Shown here: positions 18,588 through 26,767 of the stretch, piece by piece
How the letters are laid out: each line of letters opens with the position of its first letter
Numbering within the stretch: position 1 is the stretch's first letter
From: Flavobacteriales bacterium
Lineage (GTDB): Bacteria; Bacteroidota; Bacteroidia; Flavobacteriales_D; JAHECK01
Direction: 5' to 3'
Assembly (NCBI GenBank): GCA_030591505.1
Contig: JAUVAY010000007.1
Coordinates: forward strand, 1-38,394
DNA: 38,394 nucleotides
Notes under the pieces: model-generated
What the model was told of the DNA's origin: nothing
The model's database searches: none
What the model saw: the letters and a program-made list of their open reading frames with translations, nothing else
Program-made: the position numbers and the translations under genes

Positions 18588-19856
18588 ATGAAATTACTAC
18601 TTTTTATTTCCAGAGTTTTTGCCGGTTCCGTTTTAGTTGTATCCGGATTAGTAAAAGCGAATGACACATTAGGATTCAGCTATAAAATGGAAGAATATTT
18701 CTCGGCTGATGTTTTAAACATGGAATTTTTAGTTCCCTATGCACTTGCAATAGCTATTATTGTTTGCATTGCTGAAATTGTATTAGGATTAGCTCTCATT
18801 ACAGGAGTAGAAATAAAAATTGCTTCATGGTTAGTGATGGTCCTTCTGGTATTTTTTGCTTTCCTCACCTTTTATTCTGCATACTTTGAGAAGGTTTCCG
18901 ATTGTGGATGTTTTGGAGATGCGATCAAATTCACACCATGGCAGTCGCTTATGAAGGATATTGTGATTTTCATATTTGCCTTACCTGCTTTTATATTAAG
19001 GAATAAGATCAATATGAATACTGAAGAAGAAGATAGGAAGTACTTTATTGCTTCATTAATGTTTATTGCATTATTTGCTTCCTTTATGCTCGATTGGTCT
19101 TTTCCAATTTGGTTTGCACTTGCCTTCTTTGTATTAACGATGGTTGTTAAGAAGATCGCTGAAGGAAGATCATCAGAATGGATAATTTTTGGTGTTGCGA
19201 TAGTATTATCATTATCATTTTCTTACCATACATATTCTCACTTACCGATCAAGGATTATCGTCCTTATGCTATTGGAAAAAGTATTACAGATCAAATGAC
19301 CATACCTGAAGGGATGCAAGGAGATATATACGAAACTGTATTTGTCTATAAAAACACTGATACAGGAGAGGAAATGACTTTTGATCAAAGCAATTACCCA
19401 TGGCAAGACTCAACATGGGTATGGGTAAGCACGGATAATAATTTGATTTCGAAAGGATATGAGCCCCCTGTTCATGATTTTGTAATTTCTGATAGTGATG
19501 GATATGAGTTACAGGAAGATATTCTTGCTGAAGAAGAAGCAGTGATTTTGGTGATACTTTATGACATGCAAAAATCAAACGTAGCGGCAATGGAAAAGAT
19601 AAATGCATTTGTTAAAGATGCTGATGAAAATGGCACTTATGTCTATGGTTTGACCGCATCGCTTTATGATGAAGTAGAAGCGTTTAAGCATGGTAATCAG
19701 GTGCCGGTTACTTTTTATAGTGCAGATGAGACGATGTTAAAGACCGTAATAAGATCGAACCCGGGAATTGTAATAATTAAAAAAGGAGTTGTTATTGGAA
19801 AGTGGCATTATAATGATCTCCCACTGTTTAACGAATTAAAAAAATCTTTGCTTTAA
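18588..19856 (+). CDS. BT_3928-family membrane protein (DoxX/MauE-like N-terminus, thioredoxin-like C-terminus)
   Basis: This 422-residue protein opens with a four-helix DoxX/MauE-like membrane domain (residues 1-140). That domain includes 'SGLVKANDTLGFSYKMEEYF' and the signature 'VSDCGCFGDAIKFTPWQSLMKDI'. Further helices run to about residue 220. The rest (about 240-422) looks like a soluble thioredoxin-fold domain: 'EEEAVILVILYDMQKSN', 'VYGLTASLYDEVEAF', 'PVTFYSADETMLKTVIRSNPGIVIIKKG'. The redox CxxC is absent (YDMQKSN at that place). The CGC motif in the membrane part is the only obvious Cys pair. It is second in the DUF1599-tpiA operon and its stop is immediately followed by the permease start. 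Confidence 0.85.
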   Translation: MKLLLFISRVFAGSVLVVSGLVKANDTLGFSYKMEEYFSADVLNMEFLVPYALAIAIIVCIAEIVLGLALITGVEIKIASWLVMVLLVFFAFLTFYSAYFEKVSDCGCFGDAIKFTPWQSLMKDIVIFIFALPAFILRNKINMNTEEEDRKYFIASLMFIALFASFMLDWSFPIWFALAFFVLTMVVKKIAEGRSSEWIIFGVAIVLSLSFSYHTYSHLPIKDYRPYAIGKSITDQMTIPEGMQGDIYETVFVYKNTDTGEEMTFDQSNYPWQDSTWVWVSTDNNLISKGYEPPVHDFVISDSDGYELQEDILAEEEAVILVILYDMQKSNVAAMEKINAFVKDADENGTYVYGLTASLYDEVEAFKHGNQVPVTFYSADETMLKTVIRSNPGIVIIKKGVVIGKWHYNDLPLFNELKKSLL

Positions 19857-21155
19857 GTGTTTACTTTCATCATTCGTAAATTACTCTATGGAATATTGGT
19901 ATTATGGGGCGTTGTTAGCTTTGTATTCCTGATCTTTAGTATAAAACCAGGTGATCCTGCACGAATGATGGGTGGACAGCATGCTACTGCAGAAGTAATA
20001 GCTGCTATAAATAAAGACTTGGGACTTGATCTCCCTTTATACAAACAGTATTTATTTTATATCAATGATCTTTTACCGATCTCCATTTTAGAAAAGAATA
20101 ACGAAGATTCTAGAATTTACGCTGATCCTGAAAAATATTCTGTTTCTTTTTCTATTCCGATAACGGAAAACCGAATGATTGTGCTTAAGAAACCCTACTT
20201 AAGAAGAAGTTATCAATCACGTAAAAAAGTTTCAGATATTATTTGGGAAGCGTTTCCTGGAACTTTTGTCTTGGCTATTGTAGCAATGACATTTGCCTTG
20301 ATCATTGGCTTGTTTGCCGGTGTGTTTTCAGCACTTTATAAGGGATCATTTTTTGATAATTCTACTTTGTTTCTTTCTGTATTGGGAATGTCAGGACCGT
20401 CTTTCTTTATGGCTATCTTGATTTCATGGTTAGGTGGATATGTTTGGTATGAACAAACTAATTTACCTATGCTTCCTTTTGTACTGTTTATCTTTGGGAT
20501 GATCGCTTATGCTTTTAGGAGGATTAAAGAAAAGAAGAAAGTATGGCCTTTAAGTATGGTATCCTTAGGGTTTAAGTACTTTTTTATAGGATTTCTTCTT
20601 TGGACTTTTATATCATTAATTCACTTCTTGTTTCCAGCTATTAATTTAAGTCTGTTTACTGGAACTTTTAGTTTACCAGGAACAGGGTTGGATATGACTG
20701 GATCTATGTATGAGTACGACGTGTATACCGGAAAATATCTAAGTCTGCAAAATCTACTACTCCCGGCGCTTACTTTAGGTATTAGACCCCTTGCTATTAT
20801 CGTTCAATTAACTAGAAGCTCTATGATCGAAGTGATGGATCAGGATTATATTAGAACAGCAAAAGCAAAGGGCTTATCCTCATGGGAAATAGTTTGGAAG
20901 CATGCGATCAAGAATACATTAAACCCTATAATTACTGCAGTGTCAGGTTGGTTTGCATCCATGTTAGCAGGTGCTGTATTTGTTGAATATGTTTTTGGAT
21001 GGAAAGGACTGGGACTTGAGTTATTTAATTCATTAATTAAAGATGATTTACCCGTTGTAATGGGTTCAGTTTTATTTATAGCAACTATTTTTGTTATCAT
21101 GAATATCTTGGTAGATATACTATATGGAATATTAGATCCAAGAGTAAGAATATAA
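19857..21155 (+). CDS. ABC transporter permease, Dpp/Opp type (binding-protein-dependent)
   Basis: This is a 432-residue integral membrane protein. The N-terminus 'FIIRKLLYGILVLWGVVSFVFLIF', 'KPGDPARMMGG' and 'DLGLDLPLYKQYL' match DppB/OppB permeases. The EAA-type loop is intact near the C-terminus ('YIRTAKAKGLSSWEIVWKHAIKNTLNP'), followed by 'AGAVFVEYVFGWKGLG' and 'DILYGILDPRVR'. It is about 100 residues longer than a typical DppB. There is an insert after about residue 65 (periplasmic, 'YADPEKYSVSFSIPITENRM') and another of about 70 residues before the EAA loop. GTG start follows the previous stop with no gap, suggesting translational coupling. No ATPase, partner permease or binding protein is nearby. 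Confidence 0.9.
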   Translation: MFTFIIRKLLYGILVLWGVVSFVFLIFSIKPGDPARMMGGQHATAEVIAAINKDLGLDLPLYKQYLFYINDLLPISILEKNNEDSRIYADPEKYSVSFSIPITENRMIVLKKPYLRRSYQSRKKVSDIIWEAFPGTFVLAIVAMTFALIIGLFAGVFSALYKGSFFDNSTLFLSVLGMSGPSFFMAILISWLGGYVWYEQTNLPMLPFVLFIFGMIAYAFRRIKEKKKVWPLSMVSLGFKYFFIGFLLWTFISLIHFLFPAINLSLFTGTFSLPGTGLDMTGSMYEYDVYTGKYLSLQNLLLPALTLGIRPLAIIVQLTRSSMIEVMDQDYIRTAKAKGLSSWEIVWKHAIKNTLNPIITAVSGWFASMLAGAVFVEYVFGWKGLGLELFNSLIKDDLPVVMGSVLFIATIFVIMNILVDILYGILDPRVRI

Positions 21156-21159
21156 AATT

Positions 21160-21912
21160 ATGAGGAAGAGTATTGTAGCAGGAAATTGGAAAATGAATAT
21201 GAGTCATGTTGAAGCATTGAATTTGTATAAATCATTATCGGCACTGGAAGAATCATTTCCTTCTAATGTGGAGGTATTGGTTGCTCCACCATACGTTTAC
21301 TTAAATGAATTGAACAATATAGGAAAGGGTTCGAGAGTAAAAGTAATAGCTCAAAACTGTGCCAGTAATGAAAGTGGAGCGTATACAGGAGAAGTTTCAG
21401 CTTCAATGCTTCGTTCTATTGGTATTAACAGTGCGATCGTAGGGCATTCGGAACGGAGGCATGTTTTTGGAGAGAGCATTAGAGAGGTTACAGAGAAGGT
21501 TCTTATGCTTCTTAAACAAAATATGCAGGTTGTTTTTTGTGTAGGTGAACAATTGAGTGAACGAAAAGGAGGATCTCATTTTAATGTGATCAGTGATCAG
21601 TTACAATCTGTATTATCACTTGAACCTAGTTTATTTGAAAAAATTGTTGTGGCCTATGAACCCGTATGGGCTATAGGTACGGGAGAAACAGCTTCACCGG
21701 AACAAGCACAGGAAATGCATTCTTTTATTCGTTCAAAATTAAATGAAGTCTATGGTAAGCAATCCAATCAAACAAGGATTCTTTACGGTGGAAGTGTAAA
21801 ACCCAATAATGCCTCCGAAATATTTGGAAAACAAGATGTTGATGGTGGCCTTGTTGGAGGAGCATCTTTAGACGCTTCCGTATTTGCTGAGATTATTAAA
21901 GCAGCTGGGTAA
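21160..21912 (+). CDS. tpiA: Triosephosphate isomerase
   Basis: TpiA interconverts dihydroxyacetone phosphate and glyceraldehyde 3-phosphate in glycolysis and gluconeogenesis. The 250-residue protein has the N-terminal GNWKMN (catalytic Lys), GHSERR (catalytic His), 'VAYEPVWAIGTG' (catalytic Glu and start of the flexible loop), and 'LYGGSVKPNNASEIF' with 'DGGLVGGASL' (phosphate site). All are intact and the length is normal. It begins 4 bp after the permease stop and is last in the four-gene operon. A perfect palindrome follows 14 bp after its stop. Confidence 0.98.
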   Translation: MRKSIVAGNWKMNMSHVEALNLYKSLSALEESFPSNVEVLVAPPYVYLNELNNIGKGSRVKVIAQNCASNESGAYTGEVSASMLRSIGINSAIVGHSERRHVFGESIREVTEKVLMLLKQNMQVVFCVGEQLSERKGGSHFNVISDQLQSVLSLEPSLFEKIVVAYEPVWAIGTGETASPEQAQEMHSFIRSKLNEVYGKQSNQTRILYGGSVKPNNASEIFGKQDVDGGLVGGASLDASVFAEIIKAAG

Positions 21913-21926
21913 TTTTTTGAATTACG

Positions 21927-21944
21927 CCCCGATAGCTATCGGGG
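21927..21944. repeat. Perfect 18-bp palindrome CCCCGATAGCTATCGGGG
   Basis: The palindrome lies between the convergent tpiA and TonB-receptor genes. The core ATAGCTATCGGG recurs inside the trxA/cyclophilin terminator hairpin at 36346-36361, with one mismatch in the palindrome there. No T-run follows on either side. It could act as a hairpin at the 3' ends of both transcripts or be a copy of a genome-wide interspersed palindrome. Confidence 0.6.
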
Positions 21945-21963
21945 ACGAATTACGAATCAGGAT

Positions 21964-24282
21964 CTAGAAATAATAGTTGATTCCTAATGCTGGTAATATC
22001 GGCAATTGATTCACTACTTCTGCAGTAAACCTGTCTACATAAAACACGTTTGCCCTATCGTAAACGTTGGTTACACTCACATCGATCACTAATCTTGATT
22101 TTTTACTGAATTCAAATGTTTTCTTTACTCCTATATCTAAACGATGATAAGTAGGGAGTCGACCAGTATTCAGATCGCTTAATAAATATTGTAAAGCCTC
22201 ACTATTACTTGTGGTAATATTAGTATTGATTCCATCAGCTAACGTTTGTCCTTCATAAAACCCAGATGTTTGTGTGAACGGGAAACCTGATCCAAAATTC
22301 CAACGGGCATTTACTTCCCAGGTCTTATCTTTTCCAAATTTACGACTGGCAACAATATTTATGTTATGGCGACGGTCATATACGGGATTATAACTTTGTA
22401 AGCCATCCCATCTATCAGATTTTCCATAAGAATAAACTACCCAGATGAAATTTACACGATCCGTATATTTCATAATAAAATCAGCTCCAATAACAGTTCC
22501 TGTTTCAACAATATAGTCTGTTTTGAGGTAGTCAGGTACATCTGGTGTAGTTTCATTGAATACTTTAAATCTATTAGCATTTATTAACTGATCATAATAT
22601 TTATAATAGCCTTCAATATTGATATTTAAATGCTCATTTATATCGTATTCGAAACCAGCGATCAAGTGAGATGCTTGTTGAATAGATTTATCAATGGTCT
22701 TTATATCTCCGGATTCAGTCAGCATATCATCTGGAAGGCTCTCTGGCGAGGTGACATAACCATAAAAAAGATTTACTACATCACGATCAGAATTTGTTGC
22801 TACTAAATTTTGCGAGTAGAGTCCGGCAGAAGCTTTGATTCTGAAAAGAGGGGAGATGTTGTATTTTAAAGCTAAACGAGGTTCAGGTGAAAAATGATTA
22901 ATAGAAGAATAATAAATAAACCTAAACCCGGCATTTATAATAAGTTTTTCATTTGCCAATAAGAACTTATACAAAGCATACGCTGCAATGTCTGTTGTGT
23001 TACTGGTTTGACTTAGCTGTTGACCAAAAGAATTAAAAAATGAAAAATCAGTACCTAATCCACTAACATCAAATCCATATTTTAATTCATTCTTACCAAT
23101 GAAGTACTTCATATCTAGTCCAAGACTAAAGTTACTTATATCGCTTCTTCTAGGGTCATTGGATTCTTCTGTTAATTCAATTCCATAATTTGAAAAATTA
23201 AACCGTCCTTCAAGTAAAACTGCTGAAGTAGCAGGTACCAAAACGAAACTCATTCCAGCACCCCAATTATTCCAATTAAGTTCACTAAAATCGTTGAACT
23301 TGACCCTGTCATTAAAAGAGAATCCATTTAAATTCACTTTTGTACCATTACCTGAACCAAAGCTCACTTTACCAAAAAGGTCGTTGTATTCGAAGGGAAG
23401 TCCATCACCATCATTTATATAGGGATAAAAGATCGTTGAAGATTGATCTAAATAGGATGTTTTCGCAGAAAGTAAATAGGTTATTGCCCCATCGTCATTC
23501 GTTTTTTGTTTTTTTAACGGACCTTCTACCGATACTTTAGCGCCAAAAGTGCTTAAGCTAACAGAACCACTATGTTCTTTTTTATTTCCATCACGTGTAG
23601 TTATGTCCAGAACAGAAGAAATACGGCCTCCATATTGTGCTCCAAAACCACCCGTATATATATCGGCATTTTTCATTACATCTGTATCGAAAACAGAGAA
23701 TAAACCAATTGAGTGGAAGGGCTGCATAATGGTCATTCCATCAAGAGTTACACGATTCTGAACTGGTGAACCCCCACGAATAAATAACTGTCCACCTTGG
23801 TCTCCAGTAAATACAACACCTGGAATGACTTGCATATATTGAGCAATATCAGGTGTTCCACCAACCGAAGGTAATAATTGTATTTCCTTGCTTGAAACAC
23901 TGGTAACCGACATTTTAACTCTTGTTTGTCTTTCTTTTGTTTCTGCTGAGATCGTCACTTCGTCCATCTCAATGGCGCCCGATTTCAAGGTGATCTTAAT
24001 ATTAAGTATATCTCCACTTCTTAATACGATATCCTCTCTGTACTCCTCGTAACCGATTGAACTTACAATAAGCGTATAACTCCCGGTTTTAACTTTGGAG
24101 ATGGTATAATACCCATTTACATCCGTTGAAGAACCGTATGTTGTACCGTCAAGGTAAACATTAGTAAAAATAACTGGCTCACCTGATTCTTCATCGAAAA
24201 CAAAACCTCTTACCGTTCCGGTTTGAGCAATAGTAACGATGGAAACGAATAGAAATAATAGTGTGGCGTATAATTTATTCAT
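21964..24282 (-). CDS. TonB-dependent outer-membrane receptor with carboxypeptidase-regulatory-like N-terminal domain
   Basis: This 772-residue protein has a signal peptide (MNKLYATLLFLFVSIVTIAQ) and then a CarboxypepD_reg-like beta-sandwich (about 22-110: 'TVRGFVFDEESGEPVIFTNVYLDGT', 'DVNGYYTISKVKTGSYTLIVSSIGYEEY'). A TonB plug domain follows (about 125-240: 'IPGVVFTGDQGGQLFIRGGSPVQNRVTLDGM', 'GFGAQYGGRISSVLDITTRDG'). The remainder is a beta barrel ending in a terminal aromatic residue (GINYYF). It would import a scarce nutrient with TonB-ExbBD energy. No SusD partner gene is adjacent, so a classic glycan SusCD system is unlikely. The substrate is unknown. Confidence 0.93.
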   Translation of the reverse strand: MNKLYATLLFLFVSIVTIAQTGTVRGFVFDEESGEPVIFTNVYLDGTTYGSSTDVNGYYTISKVKTGSYTLIVSSIGYEEYREDIVLRSGDILNIKITLKSGAIEMDEVTISAETKERQTRVKMSVTSVSSKEIQLLPSVGGTPDIAQYMQVIPGVVFTGDQGGQLFIRGGSPVQNRVTLDGMTIMQPFHSIGLFSVFDTDVMKNADIYTGGFGAQYGGRISSVLDITTRDGNKKEHSGSVSLSTFGAKVSVEGPLKKQKTNDDGAITYLLSAKTSYLDQSSTIFYPYINDGDGLPFEYNDLFGKVSFGSGNGTKVNLNGFSFNDRVKFNDFSELNWNNWGAGMSFVLVPATSAVLLEGRFNFSNYGIELTEESNDPRRSDISNFSLGLDMKYFIGKNELKYGFDVSGLGTDFSFFNSFGQQLSQTSNTTDIAAYALYKFLLANEKLIINAGFRFIYYSSINHFSPEPRLALKYNISPLFRIKASAGLYSQNLVATNSDRDVVNLFYGYVTSPESLPDDMLTESGDIKTIDKSIQQASHLIAGFEYDINEHLNINIEGYYKYYDQLINANRFKVFNETTPDVPDYLKTDYIVETGTVIGADFIMKYTDRVNFIWVVYSYGKSDRWDGLQSYNPVYDRRHNINIVASRKFGKDKTWEVNARWNFGSGFPFTQTSGFYEGQTLADGINTNITTSNSEALQYLLSDLNTGRLPTYHRLDIGVKKTFEFSKKSRLVIDVSVTNVYDRANVFYVDRFTAEVVNQLPILPALGINYYF

Positions 24283-24302
24283 GAAAAATTTTAATAGGGT
24301 AA

Positions 24303-24310
24303 CAAAAATA
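24303..24310 (-). promoter_or_regulatory. Candidate -7 promoter element for the TonB receptor
   Basis: On the minus strand TATTTTTG matches TAnnTTTG, about 20 bp upstream of the receptor ATG. No clear -33 TTG is seen at the expected spacing, so this is a weak call. Confidence 0.3.
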
Positions 24311-24391
24311 ACAATTTGTAGAGCTATTTGGAATGTGATTTACATACGGTAAAAAATAGCCCATTAAGTGTATGTAGACAATTATATATGG

Positions 24392-25393
24392 TTAATTCAT
24401 TATTTTATTTATTAATTCTTTCATCCATTCATTGTGGTCATTTGCCCCAACATTATATCCTTTCGATTTCATGTCGTATTCTCTAATCATATTGATGACA
24501 TTTACCACTTTCATCGCTGAATAATTCCTAGCAGCAACTTTATATTCCTTTACAAAAAATGGATTAACACCTAATACCCTTGCAAGATTAGCATCCGTTT
24601 TATCTTTCGTATAATAAAAAAGCATTAAGCGATTAAAATAATTGAAAAGATTAATGGATAGAAGGGGAAAAGGATGACTCTTTAAATTTTCACCGTAATA
24701 AAGTATTATCTGATTGGCTTTTTTAAAATTCTTTGTTCCAATTGCTTTTTGAAGTTCAAAAATGCTAAAATCCTTACTTATACCAATTTTACTCTCTATA
24801 TCAACGGCGCTTATAGTATCTCCTTTTTGCATACCAATAAAGAGTTTTCCTAGCTCATTAACCAGTTTCGAGATCTCATTCCCTAAATGGTCGGTCAGGA
24901 TTTGTGCACTTAACACATCTATTTTATAGCCCTGATGCTTACAATAATCAATGATCCATGGAGGAAGCTTATAGTCAGGAATTTTAACACTGTTAAAAAG
25001 AACAGCATTTGGATTTTTCTTAGGACTGTAAGCATTCTTTCTACCATCAAAGTTTTTGCCCTTCATAACAATAACAAAGGTGGTAGTGGCAACAGGGTTA
25101 ATTAAGTATGCTTCGTATTCTCCGAGGTTTTTAAGCTTTTGGGCTTCTTTGATGATGACGATCCTACGATCAGACATCATTGGATATTGTTTAGCTATTG
25201 AAAGAATGGATGCCGGATCACTTTCCATTCCATAAAAAATATCCATGTTAAAGGACCTTTCTCCTTCATTCAGGATGTCGTTTTCAATTGACTGAACAAT
25301 CTCGTCAATAAAAAACGACTCCATTCCCCCAATAAGATAGACTGGTGCAATTTCCCCTTTCTTAATTTCACTAATGATCTTTTTATGGGGCAT
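24392..25393 (-). CDS. holA: DNA polymerase III subunit delta
   Basis: HolA is the wrench subunit of the clamp loader: it opens the beta clamp at primer ends. The 333-residue protein begins with the family pattern 'IKKGEIAPVYLIGGMESFFIDEIVQSI...ERSFNMDIFYG'. It continues with 'YPMMSDRRIVIIKEAQKL', 'TTFVIVMKGKNFDGRK' and a helical C-terminal collar domain ('IFELQKAIGTKNFKKANQIILYYGEN'). Length and order are normal. It starts 2 bp after the AMP nucleosidase stop, so they share a transcript. The start is ATG. Confidence 0.93.
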   Translation of the reverse strand: MPHKKIISEIKKGEIAPVYLIGGMESFFIDEIVQSIENDILNEGERSFNMDIFYGMESDPASILSIAKQYPMMSDRRIVIIKEAQKLKNLGEYEAYLINPVATTTFVIVMKGKNFDGRKNAYSPKKNPNAVLFNSVKIPDYKLPPWIIDYCKHQGYKIDVLSAQILTDHLGNEISKLVNELGKLFIGMQKGDTISAVDIESKIGISKDFSIFELQKAIGTKNFKKANQIILYYGENLKSHPFPLLSINLFNYFNRLMLFYYTKDKTDANLARVLGVNPFFVKEYKVAARNYSAMKVVNVINMIREYDMKSKGYNVGANDHNEWMKELINKIMN

Positions 25394-25395
25394 CT

Positions 25396-26169
25396 TTATT
25401 CAAATCTTAGGTGACGCACAGACTTTCCATCTTCCTTAATTTCTTTAAGTGCATCAATTCCAATTTTTATATGATCTTTCACGAAACTTTTCGTTACTAA
25501 ACTATCACTTTTAGTTGTTTTAACACCTGAAGGAATCATTGGTTGATCCGTGACCAGTAAAAGTGCTCCTACAGGTATTTGATTTGCAAAACCAACAGAA
25601 AAAAGCGTGGCTGTTTCCATATCAATAGCCATAGCTCTGATCTTTTTTAAGTACTTTTTGAATTTATCATCATGCTCCCAAACTCTTCGGTTTGTTGTGT
25701 AAACAGTTCCTGTCCAATAATCTTTTTGATGGTCTCGAATAGTTGAAGAGATCGCACGCTGTAGGTTAAATGCGGGCAATGCAGGGACTTCTTCAGGGAA
25801 ATAATCTTTACTAGTTCCTTCTCCTCTAATTCCGGCAATAGGTAGTATAAAGTCACCAATTTTATTCTTCTTTTTTAATCCCCCACACTTTCCAAGAAAT
25901 AAAACAGCTTTTGGGCGAATAGCACTTAAAAGATCCATGATGGTTGCTGCATTTGCACTTCCCATTCCGAAATTTATCATGCTTATACCATCCATAGTAG
26001 CACTGGGCATTGCTTTGTCAGAGCCAACAACTTTAACATTATGAAGTTCTGCAAAAGACTCAACATAATTATCAAAATTTGTCAAAAGAATATACTTTCC
26101 AAATTCTTCAAGCTCCACACCTGTATACCTAGGTAACCAATTTTCTACTATTTCCTTCTTTGTTTTCAT
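25396..26169 (-). CDS. amn: AMP nucleosidase
   Basis: This enzyme hydrolyses AMP to adenine and ribose 5-phosphate, controlling the adenylate pool. The 257-residue protein is of the short Bacteroidota type. It has 'NWLPRYTGVELEEFGKYILLTNFDNYVESFA', 'AVLFLGKCGGLKKKNKIGDFILPIAGIRGEGTSKDYFP', and the nucleoside-phosphorylase-fold ribose-site motif 'AIDMETATLFSVGF'. It ends with 'VTDQPMIPSGVKT'. It lacks the long N-terminal domain of the E. coli enzyme, which is normal for this group. It is first in the amn-holA operon and divergent from the nuclease-like gene at 26213. Confidence 0.93.
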   Translation of the reverse strand: MKTKKEIVENWLPRYTGVELEEFGKYILLTNFDNYVESFAELHNVKVVGSDKAMPSATMDGISMINFGMGSANAATIMDLLSAIRPKAVLFLGKCGGLKKKNKIGDFILPIAGIRGEGTSKDYFPEEVPALPAFNLQRAISSTIRDHQKDYWTGTVYTTNRRVWEHDDKFKKYLKKIRAMAIDMETATLFSVGFANQIPVGALLLVTDQPMIPSGVKTTKSDSLVTKSFVKDHIKIGIDALKEIKEDGKSVRHLRFE

Positions 26170-26212
26170 ACTTCACTTTTATAGACCTTAAAATTAATTT
26201 AAATTCGTTGAT

Positions 26213-26665
26213 GTGAGTTCGAACTTGATTAAATTAAATTTACCTGAATTACCTGTACGTGTTAAGGTTGAAGATGATGTTGAAAAAATATTTGACCCAA
26301 TACGTAAAAAGTGGCTGCTCTTAAGTCCGGAAGAATGGGTGCGACAGTATTTTCTTCTCTTTATGCATCATGTTTATAAGTATCCATTAAGCTTAGCAGA
26401 AACGGAAAAGAAATTTGATCTTTTTAATACGATCAAACGTGCTGATATTGTTTTTTATAATCGAGAACTAAATCCACAAGTAATTGTTGAATGCAAGGCA
26501 CCATCAGTAAAATTAAATAAAGAGGTCTTTGATCAGCTTATTAATTATCATATGGCATTGAAAGCTGAATATTTGATCATCACAAATGGTATGGAGCATT
26601 ATATATTCCAATTTATTAAAGGAAAAGTGAAGTTTCTTAAGGAGATACCTAGCTATTTAGGTTAA
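26213..26665 (+). CDS. Standalone HsdR-N-like (type I restriction R-subunit N-terminal domain) PD-(D/E)XK protein
   Basis: This 150-residue protein consists of just the HSDR_N_2-type nuclease fold. The catalytic set is visible: Glu41 in the first helix (SPEEWVRQYF), Asp78 (KRADIVFY), Glu93-x-Lys95 (VIVECKAP) and Gln108-xxx-Tyr112 (FDQLINY). This is the D...ExK...QxxxY layout of RecB-like nucleases. There is no helicase or methylase gene nearby, so it is not part of a restriction system here. The start is GTG at 26213; the overlapping ATG at 26211 is out of frame. It is divergent from amn-holA, 43 bp away. A role in DNA repair or processing is an inference. Confidence 0.87.
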   Translation: MSSNLIKLNLPELPVRVKVEDDVEKIFDPIRKKWLLLSPEEWVRQYFLLFMHHVYKYPLSLAETEKKFDLFNTIKRADIVFYNRELNPQVIVECKAPSVKLNKEVFDQLINYHMALKAEYLIITNGMEHYIFQFIKGKVKFLKEIPSYLG

Positions 26666-26684
26666 ATAAATAACAACTTAAATG

Positions 26685-26710
26685 CATAATACTCTCGTTA
26701 GAGTATTATG
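26685..26710. terminator. Perfect 11-bp hairpin between the nuclease-like gene and the DUF5606 gene
   Basis: CATAATACTCT at 26685-26695 pairs exactly with AGAGTATTATG at 26700-26710 around a 4-nt CGTT loop. It begins 19 bp after the stop at 26665. The sequence after it (TTAAAG) is not a strong T-run, so it may be a weak terminator, an RNA-stabilising 3' hairpin, or a binding site upstream of the next gene. Confidence 0.45.
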
Positions 26711-26742
26711 TTAAAGTCTGGTGTTTGTTAGACGAATATTTT

Positions 26743-26750
26743 TAATTTTG
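26743..26750 (+). promoter_or_regulatory. Candidate -7 promoter element for the DUF5606 gene
   Basis: TAATTTTG matches TAnnTTTG and lies 18 bp before the ATG at 26768. A TTTG at 26724-26727 is present, but its 15-bp spacing is shorter than usual. The leader would be very short or absent. Confidence 0.35.
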
Positions 26751-26767
26751 CCTGCAAATTTAGATCT

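Noticed and set aside
26213-26665. Restriction-modification system
   Set aside because: Only the R-subunit N-terminal fold is present; no helicase, specificity or methylase gene is near.
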